Source of the DNA: Desulfobulbaceae bacterium
GTDB taxonomy: Bacteria; Desulfobacterota; Desulfobulbia; Desulfobulbales; Desulfurivibrionaceae
Reading direction: 5' to 3'
Length of the DNA stretch: 64,000 nucleotides
Assembly: GCA_004332195.1 (NCBI GenBank)
Contig: SJBG01000007.1
Coordinates: forward strand, 1-64,000
In this document: piece after piece, positions 26,544-36,491 of the stretch
Numbering within the stretch: position 1 is the first letter of the stretch
Layout of the letters: each line of letters begins with the position of its first letter
Made by a program: the position numbers and the translations under genes
The notes under the pieces: generated by a model
The model's database searches: none
What the model was told of the DNA's origin: nothing
Seen by the model: only the letters and a program-made list of their open reading frames with translations

Positions 26544-28004
26544 ATGCCTTTTAAAAACATGGAAATTGCCTATACTTTTGACGATTTACTGCTGATTCCC
26601 GCCGCTTCCCAAGTCCTGCCGTCAGAGGTGAATCTTAGCGCCAATCTTACCCCGGACATCACCCTGAAAATCCCCCTGATGAGCGCCGCCATGGATTCGG
26701 TAACCGAACATCGCACCGCCATCACCATGGCCCGGGAGGGAGGCATTGGGATTATTCATAGGAACATGAGCAGCATCGATCAGGCCAAAGAGGTGCGCAA
26801 GGTTAAAAAATCCGAATCGGGGATGATCGTTGATCCAATCACCGTGGAGGAAGAACGCACCGTCCGTGAGATTACTGCAATCATGCGCAGCCACCAGATT
26901 TCAGGGGTTCCAGTCCTGCGGGGAGAAAAACTGGTGGGAATCGTCACCAACCGCGATCTGCGCTTTGTCACCGACGAAAATCTCAAGGTGCGCGACGTAA
27001 TGACCAGCAAGAACCTGGTCACCGCCCGACCCGGGATATCGTTAGAACAATCTAAAGCCTTACTGCACGAGCACCGAATTGAAAAACTGCTGGTGGTGAA
27101 TGAGAGTGGCTCTTTGCAAGGCTTGATCACCATCAAGGATATTGAAAAAATCAAGCGCTACCCCAACGCCGCTAAAGATAAAATGGGGCGTTTGCTGGTC
27201 GGGGCCGCCATCGGGGTCAATACCAGTCTGGATGAGGTGGAGCAACTGAAAAATGTCGGGGTGGACGTGGTGGCGCTGGATTCGGCTCATGGTCACTCCA
27301 GGAACATCATCGACGCCTTGATCAGGATCAAAGACGCCTTCCCCCAACTGCCGGTAATCGCCGGCAACGTGGCCACCGGCGAGGGAACCGAGGCCTTGAT
27401 CAAGGCCGGGGCCGACGGAATCAAGGTCGGGGTGGGACCAGGCTCAATCTGCACCACCAGGATTATCGCCGGGGTCGGAGTACCCCAAATGACAGCCATC
27501 CACAACTGTGCCCAAATCGGCGACCGCTACGGGATTCCGGTTATCGCTGATGGCGGCATCAAATATTCCGGCGAGATCACCAAAGCCATCGGCATCGGCG
27601 CCAACGTGATCATGATCGGCAGCCTCTTTGCCGGAACCGATGAGGCCCCGGGAGAAATCTTCCTCTACCAGGGTCGAACCTACAAGGGTTACCGGGGGAT
27701 GGGCTCGCTGGGAGCCATGCAGCAAGGCAGCAGCGACCGCTATTTTCAGGATAACGCCGAAAGCCAGGCCAAATTGGTGCCGGAGGGAATTGAAGGTAGG
27801 GTGCCCTACCGCGGGTCGCTTTCAATCATGATCTACCAACTGCTGGGGGGCTTGCGCTCGGGGATGGGCTATGTCGGGGCGGCCAGTGTCGCCGACCTGC
27901 GGGGTAAGGCCAGGTTTGTCCGAATCACTCAGGCCGGGCTTAGGGAAAGCCACGTCCACGATGTGATTATTACCAAAGAGGCGTCCAATTATCGTTTAGG
28001 TTGA
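26544..28004 (+). CDS. guaB: IMP dehydrogenase
   Basis: GuaB oxidises IMP to XMP with NAD, the first committed step to GMP. The TIM barrel is split by two CBS domains (about residues 95-210: [41 protein letters not shown]). The catalytic cysteine lies in [10 protein letters not shown] near residue 303, and the mobile flap in [18 protein letters not shown] is intact. The start has the ribosome-binding site AAGGAG eight bases upstream. guaA follows after about 15 bp, a standard guaBA operon. Confidence 0.97.
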   Translation: MPFKNMEIAYTFDDLLLIPAASQVLPSEVNLSANLTPDITLKIPLMSAAMDSVTEHRTAITMAREGGIGIIHRNMSSIDQAKEVRKVKKSESGMIVDPITVEEERTVREITAIMRSHQISGVPVLRGEKLVGIVTNRDLRFVTDENLKVRDVMTSKNLVTARPGISLEQSKALLHEHRIEKLLVVNESGSLQGLITIKDIEKIKRYPNAAKDKMGRLLVGAAIGVNTSLDEVEQLKNVGVDVVALDSAHGHSRNIIDALIRIKDAFPQLPVIAGNVATGEGTEALIKAGADGIKVGVGPGSICTTRIIAGVGVPQMTAIHNCAQIGDRYGIPVIADGGIKYSGEITKAIGIGANVIMIGSLFAGTDEAPGEIFLYQGRTYKGYRGMGSLGAMQQGSSDRYFQDNAESQAKLVPEGIEGRVPYRGSLSIMIYQLLGGLRSGMGYVGAASVADLRGKARFVRITQAGLRESHVHDVIITKEASNYRLG

Positions 28005-28019
28005 AATAGGTTGAAAAAA

Positions 28020-29576
28020 ATGGGTATCCACCAAGAAAAAATTTTAATTCTCGATTTCGGCTCACAATACAGTCAGCTTATCGCCCGTCGGGTGCGCGAG
28101 GCCCACGTTTATTGCGAGATCCATCCTCATGATTTAAGTTTTGCGGCGATTAAACAGTTCGCAGCCAGCGGAATTATCCTCTCCGGCGGACCCAAATCGG
28201 TGTACGAGGACGGGGCCCCCGAACTTGACGAACGCCTGCTGGAGCTGGGGATACCGGTATTGGGGATTTGCTATGGGATGCAAGTCATGGCCCGCCATTT
28301 CGGGGGTGAGGTGGTGACGGCCGGGAAAAGAGAATACGGTCACGCCGAGCTGGAGCTTAGAGGCGAGCGCGGATTGCTCTTTGATGGTTTTTTCGTCGAA
28401 GGGAAATCTTCGGTCTGGATGAGCCATGGCGACCATGTTTCCCGGCTGCCCCCGGGTTTCACGGTGACGGCGGCCACCGCCAACGCCCCGGTGGCGGCCA
28501 TTCAGCATCATCATCGCCGACTTTACGGGGTTCAGTTTCATCCCGAGGTCGATCATACCCCCCGGGGAGATATTTTGATTGACACTTTTGTTCGCAAAAT
28601 TTGCGGCTGCCATGGGCGCTGGACTTCCGGTCGGATTATCGAAAACGCCATAGCCCAAATCAAACGGCAGGTCGGCGATGACCAGGTGATCCTCGGACTT
28701 TCCGGCGGGGTGGATTCCTCAGTGGCCGCCGCCCTGATTCACCGGGCCATCGGTGCACAGCTTAGCTGCGTCTTGGTTGACCACGGGCTTTTGCGGGAGG
28801 GCGAGGGCGATCAGGCCATGGCCACCTTCGCTGAAAACATGGGAATCAAAGTGATCCGGGTCGACGCGGCAGCGCGCTTGCTGGCGGCGCTGGCCGGCAT
28901 CAAGGATCCGGAAAGTAAACGCCGGGTGATCGGTAATCTCTTTATCAAAATTTTTGAAGAGGCGGCCGGCCAGATCAAAGATGCTCGATGGCTGGCCCAG
29001 GGCACTATCTATTCCGATGTGATCGAGTCGGCCGGGGGTGGTACCGGCAAGGCTCAGAGCATCAAAAGTCATCACAATGTCGGCGGATTGCCCGAGCAGA
29101 TGAAGCTCAAGTTGCTGGAACCCCTGCGCGAACTCTTCAAGGATGAAGTCCGGGCTCTGGGCGAGGAACTGGGCCTGCCCCGATCCATGGTTTGGCGCCA
29201 CCCCTTCCCCGGCCCCGGCCTTGGCGTCCGCATCTTAGGCGAGATCAAAAAGGAATATGTCGATATACTCCGCCAGGCCGATGCCATCTACATCGAAGAG
29301 TTGTACCGGAGCCAGTGGTATGATAAAGTCAGCCAGGCGTTTACCGTGTTTCTGCCGGTCAAGAGCGTCGGGGTCATGGGGGACTCTCGAACCTACGAGT
29401 ATGTGGTGGCCCTGCGAGCCGTGATAAGCAAAGACTTCATGACCGCCGACTGGTCACAACTGCCCTATGAACTGTTAAGTAAAATTTCCGGGCGGATCAT
29501 CAACGAAGTCCGCGGGGTCAACCGGGTGGTTTACGATATCTCCTCCAAACCCCCCAGTACCATCGAGTGGGAATAA
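28020..29576 (+). CDS. guaA: GMP synthase (glutamine-hydrolysing)
   Basis: GuaA aminates XMP to GMP. The class I amidotransferase domain has the catalytic Cys in [10 protein letters not shown] near residue 84 and the His/Glu pair in [11 protein letters not shown]. The synthetase domain has the PP-loop [13 protein letters not shown], and the C-terminal dimerisation domain ends [20 protein letters not shown] 28020 is taken as start; a TTG nine bases earlier is in the same frame. The ribosome-binding site is weak, consistent with coupling to guaB. Confidence 0.97.
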   Translation: MGIHQEKILILDFGSQYSQLIARRVREAHVYCEIHPHDLSFAAIKQFAASGIILSGGPKSVYEDGAPELDERLLELGIPVLGICYGMQVMARHFGGEVVTAGKREYGHAELELRGERGLLFDGFFVEGKSSVWMSHGDHVSRLPPGFTVTAATANAPVAAIQHHHRRLYGVQFHPEVDHTPRGDILIDTFVRKICGCHGRWTSGRIIENAIAQIKRQVGDDQVILGLSGGVDSSVAAALIHRAIGAQLSCVLVDHGLLREGEGDQAMATFAENMGIKVIRVDAAARLLAALAGIKDPESKRRVIGNLFIKIFEEAAGQIKDARWLAQGTIYSDVIESAGGGTGKAQSIKSHHNVGGLPEQMKLKLLEPLRELFKDEVRALGEELGLPRSMVWRHPFPGPGLGVRILGEIKKEYVDILRQADAIYIEELYRSQWYDKVSQAFTVFLPVKSVGVMGDSRTYEYVVALRAVISKDFMTADWSQLPYELLSKISGRIINEVRGVNRVVYDISSKPPSTIEWE

Positions 29577-29588
29577 CATGCTAACGAC

Positions 29589-31259
29589 ATGGCACTAAAA
29601 AACATGCAGAAAATCACGGACCAGGAGCAGGCTAGTCGCCTCCTGGAAAGTTTTTCTCGGATCACCGAAATAATCAACACCCCCGGTTTAGCCTTGCTCG
29701 GTGCAGCCGGGAGATTCTTGCAATCATCCTGGCGTACCTGAGGGTAGAACACGGCTCAACCATGATCCGGGAAGGACGCAATCATTTGGTAGTCCGGGCC
29801 GCCAGTCGCCCGGAACTTATCGGTTGCCGCCAACCCCTGTTCAAAGGCTCGGTGGCGGCCTGGGTGACTCAGCGCCGCCAACCGCTTTACATCCCGGATA
29901 TCGTAACCGATCCCCGTTTTAACCAATCGGCAGTCGACGGCCAGTATCGCAAAAACTCGCTGCTTTCGGCCCCGATTATCCATAAGAGCAAGGTCGTGGG
30001 CGTCATCAACGCCACCGACAAAATCGGCGAGCGAGATCTGCTCAAGCAGGATATCAACCGCCTGCTGAACTTTAAAAAAATGAACCACCTCGACCCCAAG
30101 AAAATGAACTTCCTCATCGTGGATGACGCGCAAAATATGCGCCGTTCCATCCGGGCCATGCTTAAGTTACTCAATTACGGCAAAAATTTTTATGAGGCGT
30201 CCGACGGCCAGGAAGCTTGGCAACTGCTGCGGGACGAAAACATCACCATTGACTTTGTCATTTCCGATTATCGTATGCCCCATACTTCGGGAACCGAACT
30301 ACTCAATATGATCCGTCACAACCGTCGGATTCGCGATACCCCTTTCCTGATGATCACCGCCGAGGCCAACATGGATGTCGTGGCCGAAGCCGCCGAACTC
30401 GATGTCGACGCCTATCTGACCAAGCCTTTCACCACCAACATTTTAGAGCGAAAAATAGCCGAACTGCTTGAGCGGATTCGCAATCCGACCCCACTGACCG
30501 TTCATCTGAACAGATCTCGGGAACTGGAGGAAAAAGGCGACCTGGACGGCGCCATTATTGAGGCCCAAAAATCCGCTGACCTTGACTCCCGCTCATCCCG
30601 ACCTTGGCGCGAACTTGGTCGTCTTATCACCCAGAAAGGCGATCTAGCCAAAGCCCAGTCCTGTTTCGAGCAAGCAGTGCGGCATAGTCGCCTTGATGTC
30701 GGCTCCTATCATGCCTTAGGCCAAATCGCCTTTCGCTTAAACAACCATAAAAAGGCCTTCGGCTATTTTCCCGGGCCACGGAGATCAGCCCCCGTCATTC
30801 CGCCCGGGCCTTACAGTTTGCCAAGCTATTGTTAAAGAAAAAAATGCCACAGGAGGCAGAAAAAATATTGCGGCTGGTACTCCGTCACCAGACCAACGAC
30901 CTTGACCTCAAGGAAAGTGTGGCCGAAATCTCCTTGCAAGCCGGGTTCCTCGACCTGGCCGTCAAGTCTTTTCAAGGGGTGATCAGAGCCGACCCCCAGC
31001 GCAAGCATCTCAACAAGAAAATTGGCATCGGCCTGATCCAACGCCGGGGCACACATGGACGGCATCCACATTCTGGAAGCAGTGGCGAACACCTCCCCCC
31101 CCCAAAAAAAAATGTCCGGATATCGAACTGCTCCTCACCATCTCCCGCGCCTACCTGGCAATAAAAATGCCTATACGGGCCGACAAGTGGGTGGTCCGAG
31201 CGCTTAGCCTCGACCCGCAGAACAGCGACGCCCGGGAAATCCTACGGCAATGCACTTAA
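29589..31259 (+). pseudogene. GAF - receiver - TPR signalling protein, at least three frameshifts
   Basis: Beginning at ATG 29589 (MALKNMQKITDQEQASRLLE), the coding sequence changes frame near 29690. It then continues as a GAF domain (LAYLRVEHGSTMIREGRNHL to INATDKIGERD). This is followed by a receiver domain with phospho-acceptor in FVISDYRMPHTSGTEL and a TPR-like helical tail (ELEEKGDLDGAIIEAQKSAD). Another frameshift near 30770 moves the tail to the frame of 30829. A third near 31094-31110, in a C9-A9 run, restores the last segment (DIELLLTISRAYLAIKMPIR to LRQCT) ending at 31259. The GAF-to-receiver join (LLNFKKMNHLDPKKMNFLIV) is abrupt and may mark a deletion. Confidence 0.75.
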
Positions 31260-31309
31260 AGACCAAGGGCTTCGTCAGCCAGGATCCGTTTGTCGCCCCC
31301 TTGCTGGCC

Positions 31310-31897
31310 TTAATTTATCCGATCTGGCGTATTTTGAAGCCTTAAAACTAACTCCGGTGGCGTCCCTGGAACCGGCATCACCACGGTAATGGCCGGCTCC
31401 ACGGGACGAAAAATCTCAACTTTGCCCTCATCTTGAATCCAGCTCTTAAGCAAACGGGCCCCGGATTCCAAATAGGGATGGAAATAAGAATTCTGCCAAG
31501 CTGACATCGTAGCCACGGCGGGAGCGATGGCCGTAAGCGCCAGATAAACCAGCACCAGCAACAGGTAGGCCTTGGCAACGCCGAAGACCCCACCCAGCGC
31601 GCGATCAAACCAGGGGTTAAGGGCCAGGGTGACCACCCGGCGCAAAGCAATAGCCAGCAGCCTGATCACCAGGTAGACGATCACCACCAGCAGCAGGTAG
31701 CTTAGCAGAAATATAAAGCGGGGCGACAAGCTCAGGGGGGCAAGCAGTTGCTGAGTTTCGCCGACATAAGTTCCGGCCACAACAAAGGCGGCCACCAGGG
31801 CCAACATCCAGGACACTTGCCGAACAAGACCAAACCAGCAGCCCCAGACAACAAAAAAAACTAAAATTGCAACGATCCCGATATCGATTACGGTCAT
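31310..31897 (-). CDS. cvpA: CvpA-family membrane protein
   Basis: The 195-residue protein starts MTVIDIGIVAILVFFVVWGC and has four hydrophobic segments. The family loop FDRALGGVFGVAKAYLLL lies at about residues 98-115. CvpA proteins are inner-membrane proteins linked to colicin V export and envelope stress; the molecular role is unsettled. The C-terminal 55 residues are soluble and proline-rich. The gene is convergent with the broken GAF-receiver gene. Confidence 0.85.
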   Translation of the reverse strand: MTVIDIGIVAILVFFVVWGCWFGLVRQVSWMLALVAAFVVAGTYVGETQQLLAPLSLSPRFIFLLSYLLLVVIVYLVIRLLAIALRRVVTLALNPWFDRALGGVFGVAKAYLLLVLVYLALTAIAPAVATMSAWQNSYFHPYLESGARLLKSWIQDEGKVEIFRPVEPAITVVMPVPGTPPELVLRLQNTPDRIN

Positions 31898-32109
31898 GGC
31901 AAAATCTTCAGGTTGAGATCCCGGACTAGTCAGGAATCAGGGGTTATCCATACTTCATAATCTCAAAAAGCAAAACTTTGTTCTTGCTATAGTTGCATAC
32001 TTCCTTCGCAGACTGCCCTTTCAGCCCAGGCTGCGGGAAGATGACAATGCTGGCAGCTAAGCGCGTTTCAGGGAAAAATACAAGCATTTTCAGTTAACTA
32101 AGGGCCTGT

Positions 32110-32800
32110 ATGAATATCACCAATTTTCTGGCCACCATTCCCCTGTTTAAGGGGCTCAGTCAGGCCCAGTGCGACGAGCTGGCGATGATCGCCACCGACC
32201 AGGAGTTTGCCAAAGGCCGGACCATCTTTGACGAGGGCGAACCCGGCGTCGGCTTTTTCCTGGTAATGACCGGACTGGTCAAAATCTACAAGCTTTCCCC
32301 CGATGGCAAGGAACAGATTATCCACATCTTTGGCCCCGGAGAACCCTTTGCCGAGGCGGCGGTTTTTATCGGCTCCTCTTATCCGGCCCACGCTATGGCT
32401 TTGGCCGACAGCCGGGTACTTTTCCTGCCTCGTCAGGGCTTCATCAACTTGATCAACCGTCATCCGGAACTGGCCCTGAACATGCTGGCCACTCTGTCCC
32501 TCCGGTTGAAAAAATTTGCCACAATGCCATAATGATTGAAGAGCTGTCACTCTAAGGAGGTTCCCGGTCGCCTGGCCGCCCATCTGCTGCACCTCAGCGA
32601 ACAACAGCAGAGTCGGAATCTGCGACTGCCGGTGAGCAAAAAATCAGTTAGCCGCGCTGCTGGGCACCATCCCCGAAACCCTTTCCCGGATTCTGGGTAA
32701 AATGGCCAAAAACGGGCTGATCAGCGGGACCGGAGCCAGCATAATCATCAACGACCGTCAAGCTCTGGCGGCCCTGGCCGCCGGTGAGACCAAATTGTAG
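32110..32800 (+). pseudogene. Crp/Fnr-family regulator, frameshifted in the helix-turn-helix half
   Basis: The cyclic-nucleotide-binding-like sensor domain is intact (MNITNFLATIPLFKGLSQAQ, GEPGVGFFLVMTGLVKIYKL, HIFGPGEPFAEAAVF) but the frame stops at 32532. Downstream, in shifting frames, lie MIEELSL, KEVPGRLAAHLLHLSEQQQ and, after a six-A run, the recognition region QLAALLGTIPETLSRILGKM, which ends at 32800. That is a full Crp-type DNA-binding domain broken by at least three frameshifts. The intact gene would be about 230 residues. It has no Cys cluster typical of FNR. Confidence 0.82.
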
Positions 32801-32861
32801 TGGGCGCCTGGCCGTGCCACAAGATCTGGGCCTCAGCGATTCCCGAGGTATTGATTGAAAT

Positions 32862-33449
32862 ATGATGGGTATTGTCAGCATTTTATTAATCGCGGTGGCG
32901 CTGGCCATGGACGCCTTCGCCGTGGCCCTGGCGACTGGAATGCGCCTTGGGGTGGTGTCCCGCCGCCAGGTTTTCCGGCTGGCCTGGCACTTCGGCTTTT
33001 TCCAGACGGCCATGACCATCCTGGGCTGGATAGTGGGGATGGGAGTGGAGGCGGGGGTGGGAGTCATCAGTTATATCGAGGATTTTGGCAAACCGTTGGC
33101 CGCGGGTTTGCTGCTGCTGGTGGGCGGTCGAATGATTTACGAAGCGCTCAACAAAAACCGAAATCAAGCAAAGCCCCTGGACCCCACCCGAGGCAAAACC
33201 CTAATCATCCTGGCCGTGGCCACCAGCATTGACGCCTGGGCTGTCGGCCTGAGTTTCGCTTTCCTGATTCAGACAATTTGGTGGCCAGCCCTGCTAATCG
33301 GAATAACCGCCGCCCTGCTGACCATCTTCGGCCTGCGCCTGGGCTGTCGGCTAAGCAACAGTGCCAGGATGGGCCGACGGGCCGAAGTCATCGGCGGTGT
33401 GATCTTGGTCATTATGGCGCTCCGTATCCTGGCCGACGAAGCTGTTTAG
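32862..33449 (+). CDS. mntP: Manganese efflux pump MntP
   Basis: A 195-residue, six-helix inner-membrane protein with two repeats carrying the acidic motifs LAMDAFAVALATGM and TSIDAWAVGLSFAF. These define the MntP/YebN family that exports manganese. No manganese riboswitch or MntR site is recognised upstream. The stop codon TAG (33447-33449) is formed jointly by the MITE-A copy 5 target duplication and the first base of the element; the inferred pre-insertion sequence would also have given TAG. Confidence 0.92.
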   Translation: MMGIVSILLIAVALAMDAFAVALATGMRLGVVSRRQVFRLAWHFGFFQTAMTILGWIVGMGVEAGVGVISYIEDFGKPLAAGLLLLVGGRMIYEALNKNRNQAKPLDPTRGKTLIILAVATSIDAWAVGLSFAFLIQTIWWPALLIGITAALLTIFGLRLGCRLSNSARMGRRAEVIGGVILVIMALRILADEAV

Positions 33450-33622
33450 GCCACCTTGAAAAATTAGCTATTCTGTTCGAGTTCAAGAGATGCGAAAAAA
33501 ATTACCGCAGGAATATGATTGATATTTCGAGGATAATTTTCAGGCATATGGTTGATATTCCGAGGATAACTTTTTGAGCATAACGCAGAAATCGGACGAA
33601 AGAGCAATTTTTCAAGGTGGCC
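33449..33622. mobile_element. MITE-A copy 5, reverse orientation, internal duplication, TSD TTTA
   Basis: A 174-bp copy flanked by TTTA (33445-33448 and 33623-33626). It lacks the central TTGACC hairpin. Instead a unit of about 34 bp (GCAGG.ATATG.TTGATATT.CGAGGATAA) occurs twice in tandem with mismatches. The first base of the element completes the mntP stop codon. Confidence 0.92.
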
Positions 33623-33671
33623 TTTAGTGTTCAGCGGCTGGCACTTACGGGGGTGAGTTTACTGTTTTGCG

Positions 33672-33701
33672 TTGACAGCGGCGAAAACAGCCTGGTAGAT
33701 T
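33672..33701 (+). promoter_or_regulatory. Predicted sigma-70 promoter for thiC-like gene
   Basis: TTGACA (33672-33677) and TAGATT (33696-33701) are 18 bp apart, about 40 bp before the start codon. That leaves too little leader RNA for a TPP or cobalamin riboswitch, and no such element is recognised. Confidence 0.6.
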
Positions 33702-33739
33702 GATGGTTTTCCTAAAATGCGACAGGAGACTTTTTGATC

Positions 33740-35053
33740 ATGAGTATTCGTGAAGATGCCATCAACGGCAGGCTAACCTCGGTATTTAAGCAGTGTGCCA
33801 TTAACGAAGGGATCGCGGTCGAAACCCTGATGGCCGGGGTGGCGGCCGGGACCATTTGTATTCCCAAAAATCATCATCACGATTTTTCGCGCGTCACCGG
33901 CATCGGCAAAGGGCTCAAAACTAAGGTCAATGCCAATATCGGATCCTCCCTGGATCATCCGGAACAGGCAAACGAGTTGCAAAAGCTTTGCGTCTGTCTC
34001 AAGGCCGGGGCTGACGCGGTAATGGATCTGAGCATGGGTGGCGAGATCAGCGCCATCCGCCGGGAAATTCTCAAAAATTGCCCTATCCCTCTGGGGACCG
34101 TGCCGATTTATCAAAGTATTGCTCAGTTCGTCGAAAAAGAAAAAAAGAAGATCGGTGATGTCAGCATTGATCATATTTTTCAGGTCGTTGAAGAACAGGC
34201 CATCGACGGGGTGGATTTCATGACCATCCACTGCGGCATTACCCGCGACACCTTACAGAGAGTCGACAATCATCAACGACTGTTGGGGGTTGTCAGTCGG
34301 GGCGGATCATTCATCATTGAGTGGATGGCCCATAACAATCAGGAAAACCCGCTCTACGAGCGTTTCGACGACCTGTTGGCGATTCTGAAGGAACATGAGG
34401 TAACTCTAAGCCTGGGTGACGGCATTCGTCCCGGCTGCCTGGCCGATGCCACCGATCGCGGCCAGATTCAGGAGTTAATCCACTTAGGCGAGCTGACCCA
34501 ACGGGCTTGGGCGGCCGGGGTCCAGGTGATGATCGAAGGCCCGGGTCATATGCCCTTAAACCAGATCGAGGCCAATGTCCTGCTGCAAAAAAGGCTCTGT
34601 CACCACGCCCCCCTCTACGTCCTGGGGCCGCTGGTCACCGATATTGCGCCGGGTTACGACCATATCACCGGGGCGATCGGCGGGGCCATTGCCGCGGCAG
34701 CCGGGGCCGATTTTCTTTGTTACGTAACTCCGGCGGAGCACCTCAGGCTGCCGCTCCCGCAAGATGTTCACGACGGAGTCATCGCTTCGCGGATTGCCGC
34801 CCACGCCGCCGATATCGTCAAGGAAGTGCCCGGGGCCATGGGACGCGACATTAAGATGGCTAAATGCCGCGGCGCCTTGGACTGGCAGGGCCAGATTGAA
34901 TTATCCATTGACCCGGAAAAAGCCCGACGCTACCGTGAGGAAGGAAACACCTATATCGGCGACGCTTGCAGCATGTGCGGCTCGTTTTGCGCTATCAAGG
35001 TTTACGCTCAGGCCAGCCGGACCAGAAAGCGTCAAGCTAACAACAATCAATAG
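33740..35053 (+). CDS. thiC: ThiC-family radical SAM enzyme (HMP-P synthase or 5-hydroxybenzimidazole synthase)
   Basis: The 437-residue protein rearranges aminoimidazole ribotide, in ThiC to the HMP-P pyrimidine of thiamine. Landmarks are GIGKGLKTKVNANIGSS, AGADAVMDLSMGG, DFMTIHCGIT, SRGGSF, LSLGDGIRPG, MIEGPGHMP and GPLVTDIAPGYDHITGAIGG. The C-terminal cluster motif reads CSMCGSFC, a CX2CX3C spacing, one residue shorter than the CX2CX4C of E. coli-type ThiC. The short length and this spacing occur in the anaerobe-type subgroup, which also contains BzaF (lower ligand of cobamides). The two cannot be separated here. Ribosome-binding site AGGAG at 33724-33728; TTG 33734 is an alternative start. 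Confidence 0.85.
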   Translation: MSIREDAINGRLTSVFKQCAINEGIAVETLMAGVAAGTICIPKNHHHDFSRVTGIGKGLKTKVNANIGSSLDHPEQANELQKLCVCLKAGADAVMDLSMGGEISAIRREILKNCPIPLGTVPIYQSIAQFVEKEKKKIGDVSIDHIFQVVEEQAIDGVDFMTIHCGITRDTLQRVDNHQRLLGVVSRGGSFIIEWMAHNNQENPLYERFDDLLAILKEHEVTLSLGDGIRPGCLADATDRGQIQELIHLGELTQRAWAAGVQVMIEGPGHMPLNQIEANVLLQKRLCHHAPLYVLGPLVTDIAPGYDHITGAIGGAIAAAAGADFLCYVTPAEHLRLPLPQDVHDGVIASRIAAHAADIVKEVPGAMGRDIKMAKCRGALDWQGQIELSIDPEKARRYREEGNTYIGDACSMCGSFCAIKVYAQASRTRKRQANNNQ

Positions 35054-35113
35054 ATTTACCAGGGTTATTAAATTTAGCAAAATATTGACCAACTACGGTT
35101 GGGGGCCCTTGCC

Positions 35114-35443
35114 ATGGATTTTTTCGCCACGCTCATCGAGCTGTTCGGCAAAACCCGAATTCCGACCCAAGTCAGCGAAGTCGATATCCGCGGCCTGTTC
35201 ACCAACCCCTGGTTCCTGATACCTTTCATCACTTGGGTCAGCTACAAGCTTTACCGGCAGGCCGTCACCGCCTTGGCGCTTACCGCTCTGGTTGTAACCT
35301 TGTGGATTTTTTCAGGCAGTCCGATGATGGACGGACTGATCATCAACGGCGAGTTGCAACCAGGCAAGATTCTGCTGGTGGCGGGAGTCGGCCTGGTGGC
35401 GGTGATAATCGCCGTCTATTTTCTCTTTGTCCGCCCCAAATGA
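35114..35443 (+). CDS. Small membrane protein of unknown function
   Basis: The 109-residue product begins MDFFATLIELFGKTRIPTQV and has three hydrophobic segments (about residues 30-45, 52-68 and 85-104) ending in FVRPK. No family is recognised. Its TGA overlaps the start of the downstream endonuclease gene as ATGA, so the two are probably translated together. The GTG/ATG frame opens at 35099, but ATG 35114 is the more natural start. Confidence 0.65.
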   Translation: MDFFATLIELFGKTRIPTQVSEVDIRGLFTNPWFLIPFITWVSYKLYRQAVTALALTALVVTLWIFSGSPMMDGLIINGELQPGKILLVAGVGLVAVIIAVYFLFVRPK

Positions 35444-36240
35444 GCTTTCACCCCCTGAGGGAAGTTTACGAAAAACTAATGATATTTTTCGGCTCCCAAA
35501 ACTGGTGGCCCGGAGAAACCCCTCTAGAGATCACGGTCGGAGCCGTGCTAACCCAGAACACCGCCTGGGTCAACGTTGAAAGAGCGATCAACAATCTCAA
35601 GACCGCCGGTTTGCTGCCATCTCCCGCCACCGTCGCGAACCCGGATCAGAGGACCGGGGACCAAGGACCGCAGACCGAAATCAGGAGCCAGGAGTCAAAG
35701 GACCGAGCACATTCATCAAGTCTCGATCCTCGATCCTCGGTTTTCGGTCCCCGGTTCCCTGATGAGCAGTCGTGCCTGATCGCCCTGGCCGCGTTGCCCC
35801 GCGCAAGTCTGGCCGCCTATCTCCGCCCGGTCGGCTACTACAATGTTAAGGCTCAGCGCCTCCACAATCTCATCCATCATGTCCACTACGAATACGGCAA
35901 CCTGGCGGATTTTCTCGCCTTGCCAGCCTCTAAGTTGCGGCGGGAGCTCCTGGGCATCAAAGGAATCGGTCCGGAAACCGCCGATTCCATCATGCTTTAT
36001 GCCGCGGGCTTAGCCATCTTCGTGGTCGACGGGTACACCCACCGGATCTTCAGCCGTCATCAACTTTTGCCGGAAGATACGGATTATCACAGCATCCAGG
36101 CAATATTCACCGACGCCCTTCCAGCCGACCCGCAACTCTACAACGAATACCATGCCCTGATCGTCAAAACCGGCAAGGAGTTTTGTCGCAAGATCAAGCC
36201 CCGTTGCTCGGACTGCCCCTTGCGCGACCTGCTCCGATAA
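35440..36240 (+). CDS. Endonuclease III-like DNA glycosylase with [4Fe-4S] cluster
   Basis: The helix-hairpin-helix motif LLGIKGIGPETADSIMLYA is followed by the catalytic aspartate in VVDGYTHRIF, and the cluster cysteines are visible at the C-terminus (C-KIKPRC-SDC and an earlier FCR). The enzyme excises damaged bases; this HhH-GPD subgroup (about 220 residues) resembles 3-methyladenine glycosylase III-like proteins. At 266 residues it is about 45 longer because of an in-frame insertion at about residues 67-108 (35641-35765) made of a quasi-palindromic repeat. The start overlaps the upstream stop (ATGA). Confidence 0.85.
   Translation: MSFHPLREVYEKLMIFFGSQNWWPGETPLEITVGAVLTQNTAWVNVERAINNLKTAGLLPSPATVANPDQRTGDQGPQTEIRSQESKDRAHSSSLDPRSSVFGPRFPDEQSCLIALAALPRASLAAYLRPVGYYNVKAQRLHNLIHHVHYEYGNLADFLALPASKLRRELLGIKGIGPETADSIMLYAAGLAIFVVDGYTHRIFSRHQLLPEDTDYHSIQAIFTDALPADPQLYNEYHALIVKTGKEFCRKIKPRCSDCPLRDLLR
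35641..35765. repeat. In-frame quasi-palindromic insertion inside the endonuclease gene
   Basis: The left arm is built of GGACC/AGACCG words (ggaccggggaccaaggacc). The right arm (cctcggttttcggtccccgg) is roughly its inverse. It keeps the reading frame and encodes a Gln/Ser/Arg/Asp-rich segment with no counterpart in the family, placed between the first helices and the YYNVKAQRL region. Confidence 0.7.
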
Positions 36241-36344
36241 AGAGCAAAAGCAGGCTCGTCCCATTTTCTGAACAACAAATATATTCGGGGCCGCTATTCT
36301 TGTTTTTTCGGCTGATGCCGATAAGTTGTTTATAATGTTCTTTA

Positions 36345-36491
36345 GGCTACCTTGAAAAATTAGCTATTTTGTTCGAGTCCAAGGCACGTAAAAAAAATGG
36401 TTGACCGATGCCGGTCAACAAGGGAACTTATTACCGCAGACATATGGTTGATATTCCGAGGATATTTTTTTTGAGCATAACGCAGAAATCG
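36345..36491. mobile_element. MITE-A copy 6, right end lost
   Basis: The left flank is TTTA, the left terminal repeat GGCTACCTTGAAAAATTAGC is complete, and the central hairpin TTGACCGATGCCGGTCAA is present. The match ends after GCAGAAATCG, so the last roughly 30 bp and the second terminal repeat are missing or decayed. Confidence 0.88.

Noticed and set aside
33627-33739. Riboswitch upstream of the ThiC-like gene
   Set aside because: A near-consensus promoter lies about 40 bp from the start codon and no TPP-box or cobalamin-box sequence is visible.
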